Position numbers and translations under genes: made by a program. Under the pieces are notes generated by a model. That model had not been told where the DNA came from. It saw only the letters and a list, made by a program, of their open reading frames with translations, and made no database searches. From NCBI GenBank assembly GCA_023898745.1, contig CP060237.1, forward strand, positions 558,001 through 622,000: a DNA stretch of 64,000 nt. The letters run 5' to 3'. Below are positions 23,886 through 33,340 of this stretch, piece after piece; the first letter of the stretch is position 1; each line of letters opens with the position of its first letter. This DNA is from Alphaproteobacteria bacterium (GTDB lineage: Bacteria > Pseudomonadota > Alphaproteobacteria > G02398745 > G023898745).

Positions 23886-25826
23886 TCAAGAGTTGTTTTC
23901 TAACTTGCGAATTTGATCCCGCAGCTGCGCAGCCTTTTCAAAATTTTGACGTTTTGCTTCACGCATCATCTCGCGGTGCAGCTTATCAATATCCACAGGC
24001 TTGTCCTTTTTGCCAATGGCTTTTTCAGGCGCTTGGTATGCGTCAGCAAACGTTTCGCGCAGAGCTTTTTGTACAGTAGTTGGTGTGATGCCATGCTCTT
24101 CATTATAAGCCATTTGTTTTTCGCGACGACGTTCAGTTTCTTTCAAGGCATAATCCATAGCCTCTGTGACTTTGTCTGCATATAAAATCACACGACCCTC
24201 AGAGTTTCTTGCAGCACGACCAATGGTTTGAATAAGAGATCTTTCAGATCTTAAGAATCCCGCTTTGTCTGCGTCCAATATTCCAACCAGTCCACATTCT
24301 GGTAAGTCGATGCCTTCTCTTAATAAGTTGATTCCAACCAAAACATCAAATTCATCTTTGCGCAGAGCTTGAAGAATCTGAATGCGTTCTAAGGTATCAA
24401 TATCAGAGTGCAAATATTTCACACGCAGCTCCATCATGTTGAAATAATCTGTCAAACCTTCCGCCATTTTTTTGGTTAAGGTTGTGATTAATACCTTATA
24501 ACCTTGTTCTATAGTTTTGCGAGATTCATGCATAAGGTCATCTACCTGATTTTCACAAGGTTTTACAATGCAAACAGGGTCTAACAAACCTGTTGGTCGC
24601 ACGACTTGTTCCACAACATGGTCTGTAGATTTCATCTCAAATTCGCCTGGTGTTGCAGAAACAAAAACTGTTGCAGGGCGCATTTTGTCCCATTCTTCAA
24701 ATTTTAATGGGCGGTTATCTAGGCAAGAAGGGAGTCTAAATCCATGCTCTGATAATGTGGTTTTTCTTGCAAAGTCACCATGAAACATGCCGCGAATTTG
24801 TGGCACACCAACGTGTGATTCATCCACGATGAGCAAAGCATCAGGCGGCAGATATTCAAATAGAGTAGGGGGTGGCTCGCCAGGTGCACGACCTGTGAGA
24901 TAACGGGAATAGTTTTCAATTCCTGGGCACATGCCTGTGTTCATAAGTGTTTCAATATCATAATTCACGCGGTTTTTGAGGCGTTCATATTCCAATAATT
25001 GGTTGTTTTGCTCAAGCTCAGCTAATCGCACCGTTAGTTCTTTCTTGATTTCTTTGATCATATGATGAATGGTTTTTTGTGGCGTGACATAGTGAGAGTT
25101 TGCATATACACGAGCAAATTTTAGTGAGGTGAGTTTATTGCCTGTAACAGCATCAACTTCATGAATAGATTCAATTTCATCACCAAAAAAACTGATGCGC
25201 CATAAGGCGTTATCGTAGTGTACAGGGAAAATATCAACTGTATCACCCTTCACAGAGAAGGTGCCGCGGGCATTTTGAAAATCATTACGCTTGTATTGAA
25301 GTTCTGTGAATTTTTTGGCCAAATCATGGATAGCAATTTCATCACCCACTTTTAAATCTGCAACCATCGCGCCATAAGACTCACGACTTCCAATACCATA
25401 AATGCAGGATACGCTGGCCACAACAATAACATCGCGACGTTCAATCAAGGAACGTGTGGCGGAGTGACGCAGACGATCGATGTATTCATTAATAGAGGAT
25501 TCTTTTTCTATATAGGTGTCTGTTCTGGGGATATAGGCTTCTGGTTGGTAGTAGTCATAATAAGACACAAAATATTCGACTGCATTTTCTGGAAAGAAAT
25601 CTTTCATTTCTTCAAATAATTGTGCAGCTAATGTTTTATTGGGCGCCATAACTAACGTAGGCTTTTGAACGTTTTGTATAACATTGGCCATGGTAAAGGT
25701 TTTTCCTGACCCTGTAACGCCTAACAAAACTTGATTACGTTCACCTTGTGTAAAGCCTTCAGTTAAGGTTTGTATGGCTCTGGGTTGGTCGCCGGTTGGT
25801 TGGAATTTTGAATGTAACTTGAACAT
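23886..25826 (-). CDS. uvrB: Excinuclease ABC subunit B
   Basis: Damage-verifying helicase-like subunit of nucleotide excision repair, acting with UvrA and UvrC. Walker A LLGVTGSGKTFT (about residue 37), the beta-hairpin region YYQPEAYIPRTDTYIEKE (about 98), DESHVGVPQ (Walker B, about 335), helicase motifs VLVGINLLREGIDLPE and QTIGRAARN, and the C-terminal UVR motif (KLHREMMREAKRQNFEKAAQ, about 612-645) are all present. Length 646 is slightly shorter than E. coli (673). No LexA-box could be recognised upstream. Confidence 0.97.
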   Translation of the reverse strand: MFKLHSKFQPTGDQPRAIQTLTEGFTQGERNQVLLGVTGSGKTFTMANVIQNVQKPTLVMAPNKTLAAQLFEEMKDFFPENAVEYFVSYYDYYQPEAYIPRTDTYIEKESSINEYIDRLRHSATRSLIERRDVIVVASVSCIYGIGSRESYGAMVADLKVGDEIAIHDLAKKFTELQYKRNDFQNARGTFSVKGDTVDIFPVHYDNALWRISFFGDEIESIHEVDAVTGNKLTSLKFARVYANSHYVTPQKTIHHMIKEIKKELTVRLAELEQNNQLLEYERLKNRVNYDIETLMNTGMCPGIENYSRYLTGRAPGEPPPTLFEYLPPDALLIVDESHVGVPQIRGMFHGDFARKTTLSEHGFRLPSCLDNRPLKFEEWDKMRPATVFVSATPGEFEMKSTDHVVEQVVRPTGLLDPVCIVKPCENQVDDLMHESRKTIEQGYKVLITTLTKKMAEGLTDYFNMMELRVKYLHSDIDTLERIQILQALRKDEFDVLVGINLLREGIDLPECGLVGILDADKAGFLRSERSLIQTIGRAARNSEGRVILYADKVTEAMDYALKETERRREKQMAYNEEHGITPTTVQKALRETFADAYQAPEKAIGKKDKPVDIDKLHREMMREAKRQNFEKAAQLRDQIRKLENNS

Positions 25827-25959
25827 ACTAGTCCTTTAGTAAGCCGCTGTCACTGCAAGGGCAACATAGCAATTTGTAGATTCACATGTTGAGAGCCCTT
25901 TTGGGATGGCGCTTTAATATACACACTTCATGATAAGCGATTTATCACAAGATATGAAC

Positions 25960-26406
25960 TTAAACTTCTCCTTGAGATGAAACTAATTTATCCATTGCTT
26001 CTTTGTATCGCAACATCAACAAATCATTATTCACTGCATATGAAGAGTCATGCTTTAAAACAACGTCTTTTACTTTTTGCGTCTTAATATACTCGTCAAA
26101 TATAAATTTTACTATTTGTTTGACAAGTTCAGGTCTTGCCTCATGATATCCAATATTTAAAACTTGACTACCCGGAAAAAACGCAAATCTAATCCGATCT
26201 TCTCCAAATGTGAGAGTATTTGTATAATCACTACCAAAATAGCTTTTTGAAAATTTAATCTGAGAGCCATTGGATAGTGGATATACCAAACTATACCTGC
26301 TATCATGATACTCTGACTGGAATGTGCCACACGCACCTTCCTTAAATAACCCTGACGCAGTGTCGCTTGCATTTAATGTTCCAAACATACAAGTAAATAA
26401 AATCAT
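25960..26406 (-). CDS. Hypothetical secreted-type protein
   Basis: Not recognised. 148 residues. Starts MILFTCMFGTLNASD, a 14-residue leader ending NAS. The mature part is beta-rich at first (YSLVYPLSNGSQIKFSKS, TNTLTFGEDRIRFAFFPG) and helical at the end (VKQIVKFIFDEYI). An AAAAGG Shine-Dalgarno precedes the ATG by six bases, unlike most genes of this leader type. Convergence or operon with neighbours is not evident. Confidence 0.6.
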   Translation of the reverse strand: MILFTCMFGTLNASDTASGLFKEGACGTFQSEYHDSRYSLVYPLSNGSQIKFSKSYFGSDYTNTLTFGEDRIRFAFFPGSQVLNIGYHEARPELVKQIVKFIFDEYIKTQKVKDVVLKHDSSYAVNNDLLMLRYKEAMDKLVSSQGEV

Positions 26407-26483
26407 TTTTTTCCTTTTAATAAAATAACAGATTAATTAAGCCGTATCTTACATATAGTATGATTTTACAAAAAAAACAAACA

Positions 26484-26717
26484 CTATTCTTCTAGTATTT
26501 TGTTTTTTATAGGCTGAGGATCAGGAATAGATTGATGCTGAAGCCCTTGATAATGAAATTCATGAAGGTTGTTTTTGGAGATTTTAATATCCACCTTGCG
26601 TTTTTTGAATTTTCTGCGTTTTTGTTCTTCTTTTACCGCTTCTTCGAGTTTGTTCAAAATCATTTCATCGTTTGGTAAAAGAAAATCAAATCCATTGTTA
26701 CAAAATAACCAAAACAT
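26484..26717 (-). CDS. Small hypothetical protein
   Basis: Not recognised. I use ATG 26717 (MFWLFCNNGFDFLLPND); a TTG nine bases upstream is in frame. After the hydrophobic start comes a highly basic segment (KEEQKRRKFKKRKVDIKISK, about residues 28-47) and a polar tail. No Shine-Dalgarno; TATACT lies about 38 bases upstream. Could be a nucleic-acid-binding or membrane-tethered peptide; no evidence decides. Confidence 0.45.
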   Translation of the reverse strand: MFWLFCNNGFDFLLPNDEMILNKLEEAVKEEQKRRKFKKRKVDIKISKNNLHEFHYQGLQHQSIPDPQPIKNKILEE

Positions 26718-26855
26718 ATGTGCCAAGTAATTAAGCTTTGTTTTTTAAGTATAGCATGAAAATTATATTTTAAGCTAGTAAATGAGATCCTTGAAAACTT
26801 GTCGGATGTTTTTTACAATAAGTCCAAAGTCTTAAATTGAGAATTTAGAATTACA

Positions 26856-28433
26856 ATGTTTTTTATGTTTTTTTTGAGCGCAAGTGAGTTTGATCAATTA
26901 AAATTTGAATTTTTGAGAAAATTCCAAGCTAGCACCCAAACCTTAATGGATTGTGTTGAATGTTATACACACAAAGATGCTCAAGAGGTGAATAAAAAGT
27001 TTGTCTTAGCGAACTTGCCGCAAGATTTTACTGATCCTGATAGGGAGGTCTTTCAGCTTATGTGTGATGTTATTATTCCTTCATCCCGGGCATTGCTTGA
27101 GCGTAATTTTGCGTTGCGTTTTCCAAGTATGATTGCAAGTATGCTTTCCCCTAATTTATGCTCAATAACGAATGATGAAAGTATGTATAAAAAAGCTCCT
27201 CTATTATTTTTTTACGGCCGCTATGATGTTCGTTTTAAATCGGACTTAGATAAATATGATGCAATTAGTGAGTTAGCACAGTTTGGTTTTCTACCAGATT
27301 ATTGGAAAAATTTTTTCCTAGAATTTGGTCAAAAAAATCGCTCTATTAGCGCACTCTGTATACAAATGGCTGTTAAAGGACATGATAGCATTTCGCTCAA
27401 ACAGTGGGACATATGCTATCAAGAGACTAAACTGCGATTGCGCACTACTCAAGCAAAAGGTTATGCAAATATTTGTCGTATGTTTTTTGTGAGTTTAGCG
27501 AAGAAATATCAAAGCGCAGCAAGCGAAGAATTAAAAAATCAATGGGCGCATGAGTTTTTATCTGAGTTAAATAAAGTTCCATTGAATATGAAAGATGAAA
27601 TTGAAGCTACACCAGTTGTTGCAGGTATTTTGTTTGATAAACATTTTCGGGCTGGGAAAATTGAAGCTGCTTTTAATGATTTAGAGCGGTTTCGTCAACT
27701 AAATCCTAAGAGATTTTCTGAGCTTTTGCCTGAAATTGAGTGTTTGCGACATTTGCAAAAATTTTTAGACGGCTCTGCTTTAAGTCAGAACTTGCCTCCT
27801 GAAATTCTTGATAAAATCATAGAAGATATTGATACAGATGATGGAGAAGAGATGGATCTTGAAAGTTTAGCTGATGAGCTTATGGAGGAGCAGGAAGAAA
27901 ATGAAAGATTGGCAAGTGAGTTAATAAAAGATCTTTCTTTGTCTTCAGAAAGTCAACCGGTTAAATTTGTGGCCCAGCCCAGAAAAATTATGAGCTATAA
28001 AGAGCAAATTGATTTTCTGCAGAAAAACAAAGAGAAAACAGAAAGCTTTATCGAAAAAAGAGTAGAGCAAGCGAAACAAAGTTTAACCTACCCTCCTAAA
28101 GTTGTTCCTCAAAAAATTTATGCGCTTATGCAAGGTATTTTTAGAGGAAATGGTTTTGATGTTATAAAAAGTATATCTTTTGAAGATTGGCGTGAGTGCT
28201 TACGAGCGCTTGGTGGTGATCTTAAACTTGACAAGAAGAAATATAAAGCCACGCTACCTTCAAGGCAAAACCCTTCCAAAATATGCCAACGTTCTTTTGA
28301 TGAGAAACATGAAAAGACAGGCGATAACAATCTATTGTGGCTTCACAGGAAGTATGATAGGTCGTTTGTAAAAGGTTTACTTGAAGATGCTGGATATATT
28401 TTTATCTCTGATTTTCACGAAGAGAGCCATTGA
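26856..28433 (+). CDS. Large hypothetical protein with basic C-terminal module
   Basis: Not recognised. 525 residues: short leader MFFMFFLSASEFD, a long helical region (about 20-320), an acidic patch (IDTDDGEEMDLESLADELM, about 325-345), a coiled-coil-like basic stretch, and a distinct C-terminal module from about 425 (GFDVIKSISFEDWRECLRAL ... HRKYDRSFVKGLLEDAGYIF). The end of that module faintly resembles HicA-type small RNA-binding folds, but the match is by eye only. ATG has no Shine-Dalgarno; TACAAT lies about 40 bases upstream. Confidence 0.6.
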   Translation: MFFMFFLSASEFDQLKFEFLRKFQASTQTLMDCVECYTHKDAQEVNKKFVLANLPQDFTDPDREVFQLMCDVIIPSSRALLERNFALRFPSMIASMLSPNLCSITNDESMYKKAPLLFFYGRYDVRFKSDLDKYDAISELAQFGFLPDYWKNFFLEFGQKNRSISALCIQMAVKGHDSISLKQWDICYQETKLRLRTTQAKGYANICRMFFVSLAKKYQSAASEELKNQWAHEFLSELNKVPLNMKDEIEATPVVAGILFDKHFRAGKIEAAFNDLERFRQLNPKRFSELLPEIECLRHLQKFLDGSALSQNLPPEILDKIIEDIDTDDGEEMDLESLADELMEEQEENERLASELIKDLSLSSESQPVKFVAQPRKIMSYKEQIDFLQKNKEKTESFIEKRVEQAKQSLTYPPKVVPQKIYALMQGIFRGNGFDVIKSISFEDWRECLRALGGDLKLDKKKYKATLPSRQNPSKICQRSFDEKHEKTGDNNLLWLHRKYDRSFVKGLLEDAGYIFISDFHEESH

Positions 28434-28488
28434 CCTAAATGATCATAATATGTCATATTTACACAAGATATGATAACAGTTTCAGGCG

Positions 28489-28779
28489 ATGTCCAAAGTT
28501 TGTATTGTAACAGGAAAAGCTCCTATGACAGGTAACAACGTAAGCCACGCAAATAACAGAACGAAGCGTCGCTTTTTGCCAAACTTGCAAAACACGAGCT
28601 TTTACAGTGATTTGTTGGCGCAAAAGTTTTACCTTAGAGTAACAACGCGCGGTATACGTACAATTGAAGCGCACGGTGGATTTGATGGATTCTTGATGAA
28701 GACAAGAAGCTCAAAATTGCATCCTGCTCTTCAAAAACTCAAAAAAGAGATGGCGAAAGCTAAAAAAGCTTCATCTTAA
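28489..28779 (+). CDS. rpmB: 50S ribosomal protein L28
   Basis: Large-subunit protein. Starts MSKVCIVTGKAPMTGNNVSH as in the family and continues with RRFLPNLQ, RVTTRGIRTIEAHGGFDGFL. The zinc-type CxxC of some L28 forms is absent; one Cys remains at residue 5. Length 96 is usual for alphaproteobacteria. TATGAT about 15-20 bases upstream suggests its own promoter. Followed by a family A repeat before rimP. Confidence 0.96.
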   Translation: MSKVCIVTGKAPMTGNNVSHANNRTKRRFLPNLQNTSFYSDLLAQKFYLRVTTRGIRTIEAHGGFDGFLMKTRSSKLHPALQKLKKEMAKAKKASS

Positions 28780-28788
28780 TTTAAGGCC

Positions 28789-28864
28789 CGTCATCACGAG
28801 GAGCGTAGCGACGTTGTGATCCATATGGATGGCCACGCCCGCCTATGGCGGACTCGCTATGACG
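28789..28864. repeat. Family A palindromic repeat
   Basis: Left arm CACGAGGAGCGTAGCGACG, centre GATCCATATGGATGG, right arm with an inner CCCGCCTATGGCGGA hairpin. Between rpmB and rimP. Confidence 0.88.
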
Positions 28865-28880
28865 ACACTAGGAAGGCAAA

Positions 28881-29315
28881 ATGTCACTTCAAGAAATCGT
28901 TACCCAAATTGTAGAAAAAAATCTTTCCGGTCTATATGATATTGTTTCAATTAAACAACTTAAGATGGGTGATAAGATACGTTTGCAAATCATGATTGAT
29001 AAATTAGATCATTCTGTGATTGAGCACAAGGACTGTTCCAGGGCAACGCGATTGATTCGAGATGAGTTGCATGACTCTGTTTCAGAGGATTATCTTTTAG
29101 AGGTTTCATCCCCTGGTTTGAACAGACCTCTGAACAAGCCGATGCATTTTCAAAAGTATATTGGATACAATATTCGGTTTAAATGGAACGGAACAAAGCA
29201 TGAGGGTGTGATAAAAAGCGCAGATAATGAGGGGTTTGAACTTGAATCTTTGGGTAATATAAGCTATCAAGATATAAAGGATGCGAAATTATATAACAAT
29301 AAAGGGAGCAACTAG
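28881..29315 (+). CDS. rimP: Ribosome maturation factor RimP
   Basis: Assists 30S subunit assembly. The family core LEVSSPGLNRPLNKPMHFQK lies near residue 73, followed by the C-terminal SH3-like barrel (IRFKWNGTKHEGVIKSADNE). Length 144 is typical. It heads the conserved rimP-nusA-infB-rbfA cluster; nusA starts immediately after its stop. Confidence 0.94.
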   Translation: MSLQEIVTQIVEKNLSGLYDIVSIKQLKMGDKIRLQIMIDKLDHSVIEHKDCSRATRLIRDELHDSVSEDYLLEVSSPGLNRPLNKPMHFQKYIGYNIRFKWNGTKHEGVIKSADNEGFELESLGNISYQDIKDAKLYNNKGSN

Positions 29316-30812
29316 GTGATTGGAAAAAGAGCAACTGAGTTTTTGCAAGTGGCAGATTTTGTCGCCCAAGAACAAGGTTTAGAAAAAGATGTTGTTTTTG
29401 AAGCCATTGAGGCAGCGTTGGCTAAAGCAGCTGAACTAAAATATGGCAAGAAGAATGATATTATTGTGACGATTGATCGCGATACTGGTGCAACAAAGTT
29501 TTATCGCCAATTGAGAGTGGTTGTTGACTTAACGGATCCATATCAAGAAATTCACATTGAAGATGCAAGAAAAATACGTGAAAAAGTTGAAGTAGGCGAT
29601 GTTTTACAAGAAGAGCTCCCATCTATTGATTATGACAGAATCTCTGCGCAAGAAAGTCGCGCAGTAATTTTTGAGAAAATTAAAGAAAAGAAACGTGCGA
29701 TTCACTATAAAGACTATATTGATCGCATTGGTGATATGGTGACCGCGATTGTGAAGCGTAATGAAATCACATACTTTTTATTAGAGTTTGATAACAAAGT
29801 TGAGGCGATTTTGAGAAAAGATGACATGTTGCCACAAGAGCGCTTGCAAGTAGGTGAGCGCGTGAAAGCTGTGATTTCGAATGTAAGAGCAGAGGGTTTT
29901 GGCCCTGTGATTCGCCTGTCCAGAACGTCTCCAAGATTTTTGATTGAGCTTCTTAAGGAAGAAGTAACGGAAATTCAAGAAGGTCAAATTGAAGTTAAAT
30001 CTGCCGCTCGTGATCCAGGGAGTCGTTCCAAAGTTGCAGTTTATGCAGCAGATCCAAATATTGATCCTGTTGGTGCATGTATTGGTGTACGTGGATCTAA
30101 GATTCAAGAAGTATCAAAAGAACTTATGGGTGAAAAGGTTGATGTAGTTGAATGGTCTTCAAATCCTGCGACTTATGTGATCAACGCATTGTCATCTGCT
30201 GAAATTACAAAAGTGGTCATTGATGAAGAGGATGACAAAATTGAAGTGATTGTTCCAGAGGCGCAATTTGGTGTGGCGATTGGTAAAAAAGGCCAAAATG
30301 TTAAGCTTGCAAGCGCTTTAACAGGTTGGAAAATTAATGTTTTGACAGAGGCAAAAGAGGCAGAGCGTTATGCTGAAGAGATTGAAGCAGCTTCCAATTT
30401 GTTTAAAGATGCGCTTGGGATTGATGAAATGAGAGCGCGTCTTCTTGCATCTGAAGGTTACGGTTATGTTGAGCAAATCGCAGAAGAAGATGTTGAGGCA
30501 TTGGCGGCGCTTGAAGGGTTTGAAAAAGATGCGGCTAAGGTGATTAAAACGGCGCTTCAATATTTGCAGAATAAGCAAGATGAAATTTTGAAATTCTTAA
30601 AAGAGAAAAAGGCAGAAGATGCATTCATTGATTTTGATGAGTTGACTCTTGAGAATAAGAAGATTTTAGCAGAAAACGATGTGAAGTCTATGGAGGACGT
30701 CGCAAATCTTTCCGGATTGGAGCTTGTAGATCTTTTGCCATCTATGAAAGTGCAAGAGGCAAATGATCTCATTATGTCCTTAAGAGAAAAATATTTAAAT
30801 TTGGTGGGGTAA
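29316..30812 (+). CDS. nusA: Transcription termination/antitermination factor NusA
   Basis: RNA polymerase-associated elongation factor. N-terminal domain (FLQVADFVAQEQGLEKDVV), S1 domain around 135-200 (VTAIVKRNEITYF), two KH domains (VGACIGVRGSKIQEVSKEL and FGVAIGKKGQNVKLASALTG), then helix-hairpin-helix acidic repeats to the C-terminus. GTG start directly follows rimP with GGGAG upstream. Length 498 is normal. Confidence 0.96.
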   Translation: MIGKRATEFLQVADFVAQEQGLEKDVVFEAIEAALAKAAELKYGKKNDIIVTIDRDTGATKFYRQLRVVVDLTDPYQEIHIEDARKIREKVEVGDVLQEELPSIDYDRISAQESRAVIFEKIKEKKRAIHYKDYIDRIGDMVTAIVKRNEITYFLLEFDNKVEAILRKDDMLPQERLQVGERVKAVISNVRAEGFGPVIRLSRTSPRFLIELLKEEVTEIQEGQIEVKSAARDPGSRSKVAVYAADPNIDPVGACIGVRGSKIQEVSKELMGEKVDVVEWSSNPATYVINALSSAEITKVVIDEEDDKIEVIVPEAQFGVAIGKKGQNVKLASALTGWKINVLTEAKEAERYAEEIEAASNLFKDALGIDEMRARLLASEGYGYVEQIAEEDVEALAALEGFEKDAAKVIKTALQYLQNKQDEILKFLKEKKAEDAFIDFDELTLENKKILAENDVKSMEDVANLSGLELVDLLPSMKVQEANDLIMSLREKYLNLVG

Positions 30813-30818
30813 CATGTT

Positions 30819-33176
30819 ATGGCCGAAGATCAAAACAATGACCAAGATGTAAACAAACCTGCGGGAGCCAAAATTGTAAGACAGAGTTTGTCTTATGGAA
30901 AATCTAAAAACGTTGCAGTTGAGATTCGTCGCAAGAAGAAGCCTGGCGGTAAAATTCCCTTAAAGAGGGATGTAGGAAATCTCACCTCTGCTGAGATGGA
31001 TGAAAGGCTAGCAGCTGTTAAAAAGGCGATGGATAACGACGTGCTAGCGCAAAAACCATCTTTTGTGCCTCCTATTCAGCCGGTAATATCTGTATCAGAA
31101 GTAGAGCCAAAAGCAGCGCCTCAAAAAAGCGAGAATACTCCTGCACCTGAAGCTTTAGATACAGAACGAAAAAGAAAAGCAGACTTCTCTAAAAAGGATA
31201 AAGAGAAGAAGGCAAAAGCCTTTGTAGATGATGCATTTGCGGATTCTAAGAAGGAGAGGCAAGACAAAAGGTCAACAAAACGCGTGGATTTGACATATTT
31301 CAAAGATGTGCAAAATATCGAAGAGGCAGCTGAGGAAGGGTTTGATCGTCAAACGCGTTTTAGAAAAAAACCAAAGTTCAAGAAACCTATGATTTCTGCA
31401 TCTAAAGAGCAGGAGTTTATTGTAAGAGAAGTGGTGATACCTCAAACGATCACTGTATCAGAGCTTGCAAATCGTATGGCTATACGTGTGGGTGAAGTAA
31501 TTAAAAAATTCATGAAGCAAGATATGTTTGTAACGGCAAACCAACCTGTAGATGGGGATCTTGCAGAGATCATTTGTACGGAATTTGGACATACCCCAAA
31601 ACGTGTGTCAGAAGACGATGTAGAAAAATTACTTGTTCAAGATAAAAGCGATATACAGCAGGAAGAAAGAGCACCTGTTGTAACGGTGATGGGGCATGTA
31701 GATCACGGAAAAACATCTCTATTAGATGCATTACGCAAAACGTCTGTTGTAAAAGGTGAAGCAGGCGGTATCACACAACATGTTGGTGCATATCGTGTTT
31801 TCACCAAGAGTAAGAAAGCAATTGTATTTGTAGATACGCCTGGTCACGCAGCTTTTTCCTCTATGCGTGCACGTGGAGCGAATATTACAGATATCGTGAT
31901 TTTGGTTGTTGCTGTGAACGATGGTGTGAAAGATCAAACAGTCGAGGCAATTCATCATGCTAAAGCAGCGAAAGTTCCGATTATCGTGGCAATTAACAAG
32001 ATGGACTTGCCAGATGCAAATCCATCTCGTGTGATTGGTGAGCTCGTACAGTATGATGTTATACCTGAGAGTATGGGTGGAGATGTGATGATAACAGAGA
32101 TCTCTGCAAAAACAGGACAAGGTTTAGATAATCTAGAAGAATCTATTTTATTGTTAGCAGAGACATTAGAGCTAAAAGCACCAGTAAATCAACCTGCTGC
32201 AGGTGTTGTTGTGGAAGCAACACAAGAGAAGGGTCGTGGAAATGTTGCAACTATTCTTGTGCAATCTGGAACATTGCGTGTTGGAGATGTTTTTGTTGTT
32301 GGGCGTACACACGGAAAAGTGAAGCTTATGCTAGATGAAACGGCAAACACGGTAAAGGAAGCGTTGCCATCTACACCTGTTAGAATTCTTGGATTGAATG
32401 AAATTCCTGATGCAGGAGATGCATTGAATGTAGTTGGGGATGAGCAAACAGCGATATCCATTGCGAAGAGCAGAGAGCAGCGTTACAGAAATGAGCAAGA
32501 AGTGAAGCGCTTGAAAGCGAAAGGCACTGGTTTGGAAGGGCTGCTGCAAAATGTTGCAGACTCCGAGTTGAAGATGTTGCCAATTATTATCAAAGGCGAT
32601 GTGCATGGTTCTGTTGAAGCGATTAAACAAAGCTTAGAGAAGTTATCTAACGATGAAGTAAGAGTAAACGTTTTACATACCTCTGTAGGAGAGATTTCTG
32701 AGAGCGATGTAACACTTGCGCAAGCGAGTAACGCGTTGATTGTGGCATTTAATGTGAGAGCAAATTCCAAAGCCCGCGTGTTAGCGAAGCAGGAAGATAT
32801 TCGTGTATTCTATCATTCTATTATTTACAAGGTGATTGAGGATATAGAAAACATTATCAAAGGATTGGCTGAACCAACGTTCAGGGATAAATTTATTGGA
32901 TATGCTGAGATTCGCCAAGTCTTTAGTGTCAAAAAGTTTGGAAAAATTGCTGGTTGTATGGTTACAGAAGGGATTGTTCAACGTGGGGCTAAGGTGCGTT
33001 TGCTACGTGATAACGTTGTGATTCATGAAGGCAAATTAAAGACATTGAAGCGCTTTAAAGACGAAGTGAAAGAAGTAAAACATGGATATGAATGCGGTAT
33101 GGCATTTGAAAACTATGATGATATTAAAGAAGGTGATGTGATTGAGTGTTCTGTGGAAGAAGAGGTGAAGGGATGA
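30819..33176 (+). CDS. infB: Translation initiation factor IF-2
   Basis: GTPase delivering initiator tRNA to the ribosome. After a charged N-terminal region (to about residue 200), the G domain shows VMGHVDHGKTSL (G1, about 290), VDTPGHAAF (G3) and INKMDLPD (G4), followed by domains II-IV, with ILVQSGTLRVGD and a C-terminal fMet-tRNA-binding domain. It follows nusA with 6 bases between; the small ylxR gene often found between them in alphaproteobacteria is absent. Length 785 is within the usual range. Confidence 0.97.
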   Translation: MAEDQNNDQDVNKPAGAKIVRQSLSYGKSKNVAVEIRRKKKPGGKIPLKRDVGNLTSAEMDERLAAVKKAMDNDVLAQKPSFVPPIQPVISVSEVEPKAAPQKSENTPAPEALDTERKRKADFSKKDKEKKAKAFVDDAFADSKKERQDKRSTKRVDLTYFKDVQNIEEAAEEGFDRQTRFRKKPKFKKPMISASKEQEFIVREVVIPQTITVSELANRMAIRVGEVIKKFMKQDMFVTANQPVDGDLAEIICTEFGHTPKRVSEDDVEKLLVQDKSDIQQEERAPVVTVMGHVDHGKTSLLDALRKTSVVKGEAGGITQHVGAYRVFTKSKKAIVFVDTPGHAAFSSMRARGANITDIVILVVAVNDGVKDQTVEAIHHAKAAKVPIIVAINKMDLPDANPSRVIGELVQYDVIPESMGGDVMITEISAKTGQGLDNLEESILLLAETLELKAPVNQPAAGVVVEATQEKGRGNVATILVQSGTLRVGDVFVVGRTHGKVKLMLDETANTVKEALPSTPVRILGLNEIPDAGDALNVVGDEQTAISIAKSREQRYRNEQEVKRLKAKGTGLEGLLQNVADSELKMLPIIIKGDVHGSVEAIKQSLEKLSNDEVRVNVLHTSVGEISESDVTLAQASNALIVAFNVRANSKARVLAKQEDIRVFYHSIIYKVIEDIENIIKGLAEPTFRDKFIGYAEIRQVFSVKKFGKIAGCMVTEGIVQRGAKVRLLRDNVVIHEGKLKTLKRFKDEVKEVKHGYECGMAFENYDDIKEGDVIECSVEEEVKG

Positions 33177-33184
33177 TGAGATTT

Positions 33185-33265
33185 CGTCATCACGAGGGGT
33201 ATTCTATAATTCGTCATCACGAGGGACAGTCTATAATTCGTCATCATGAGGAGAATTCTATGATT
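33185..33265 (+). repeat. Three tandem 27-bp repeats made from a palindrome half
   Basis: Units start at 33185, 33212 and 33239. Each begins CGTCATCACGAGG (or CATGAGG), has a variable tetramer, and ends TTCTATAATT, TCTATAATT or TTCTATGATT. They lead directly into a full family A repeat at 33266. The TATAAT-like ends could serve as -10 boxes for rbfA, but this is untested. Confidence 0.75.
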
Positions 33266-33340
33266 CGTCATCACGAGGAGCTTCGCTCCGTGGTGATCCA
33301 TATGGATGGCCACAACCCTAAAAGGTCTCGCCATGGCGGA
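33266..33340. repeat. Family A palindromic repeat overlapping the rbfA start
   Basis: Left arm GAGGAGCTTCGCTCC, centre GATCCATATGGATGG, degraded right arm ending CGCCATGGCGG; that end contains the proposed rbfA ATG (33333). Confidence 0.75.

Noticed and set aside
33185..33340. CRISPR array
   Set aside because: Repeats are contiguous 27-mers without spacers and derive from the dispersed palindrome; no cas gene nearby.
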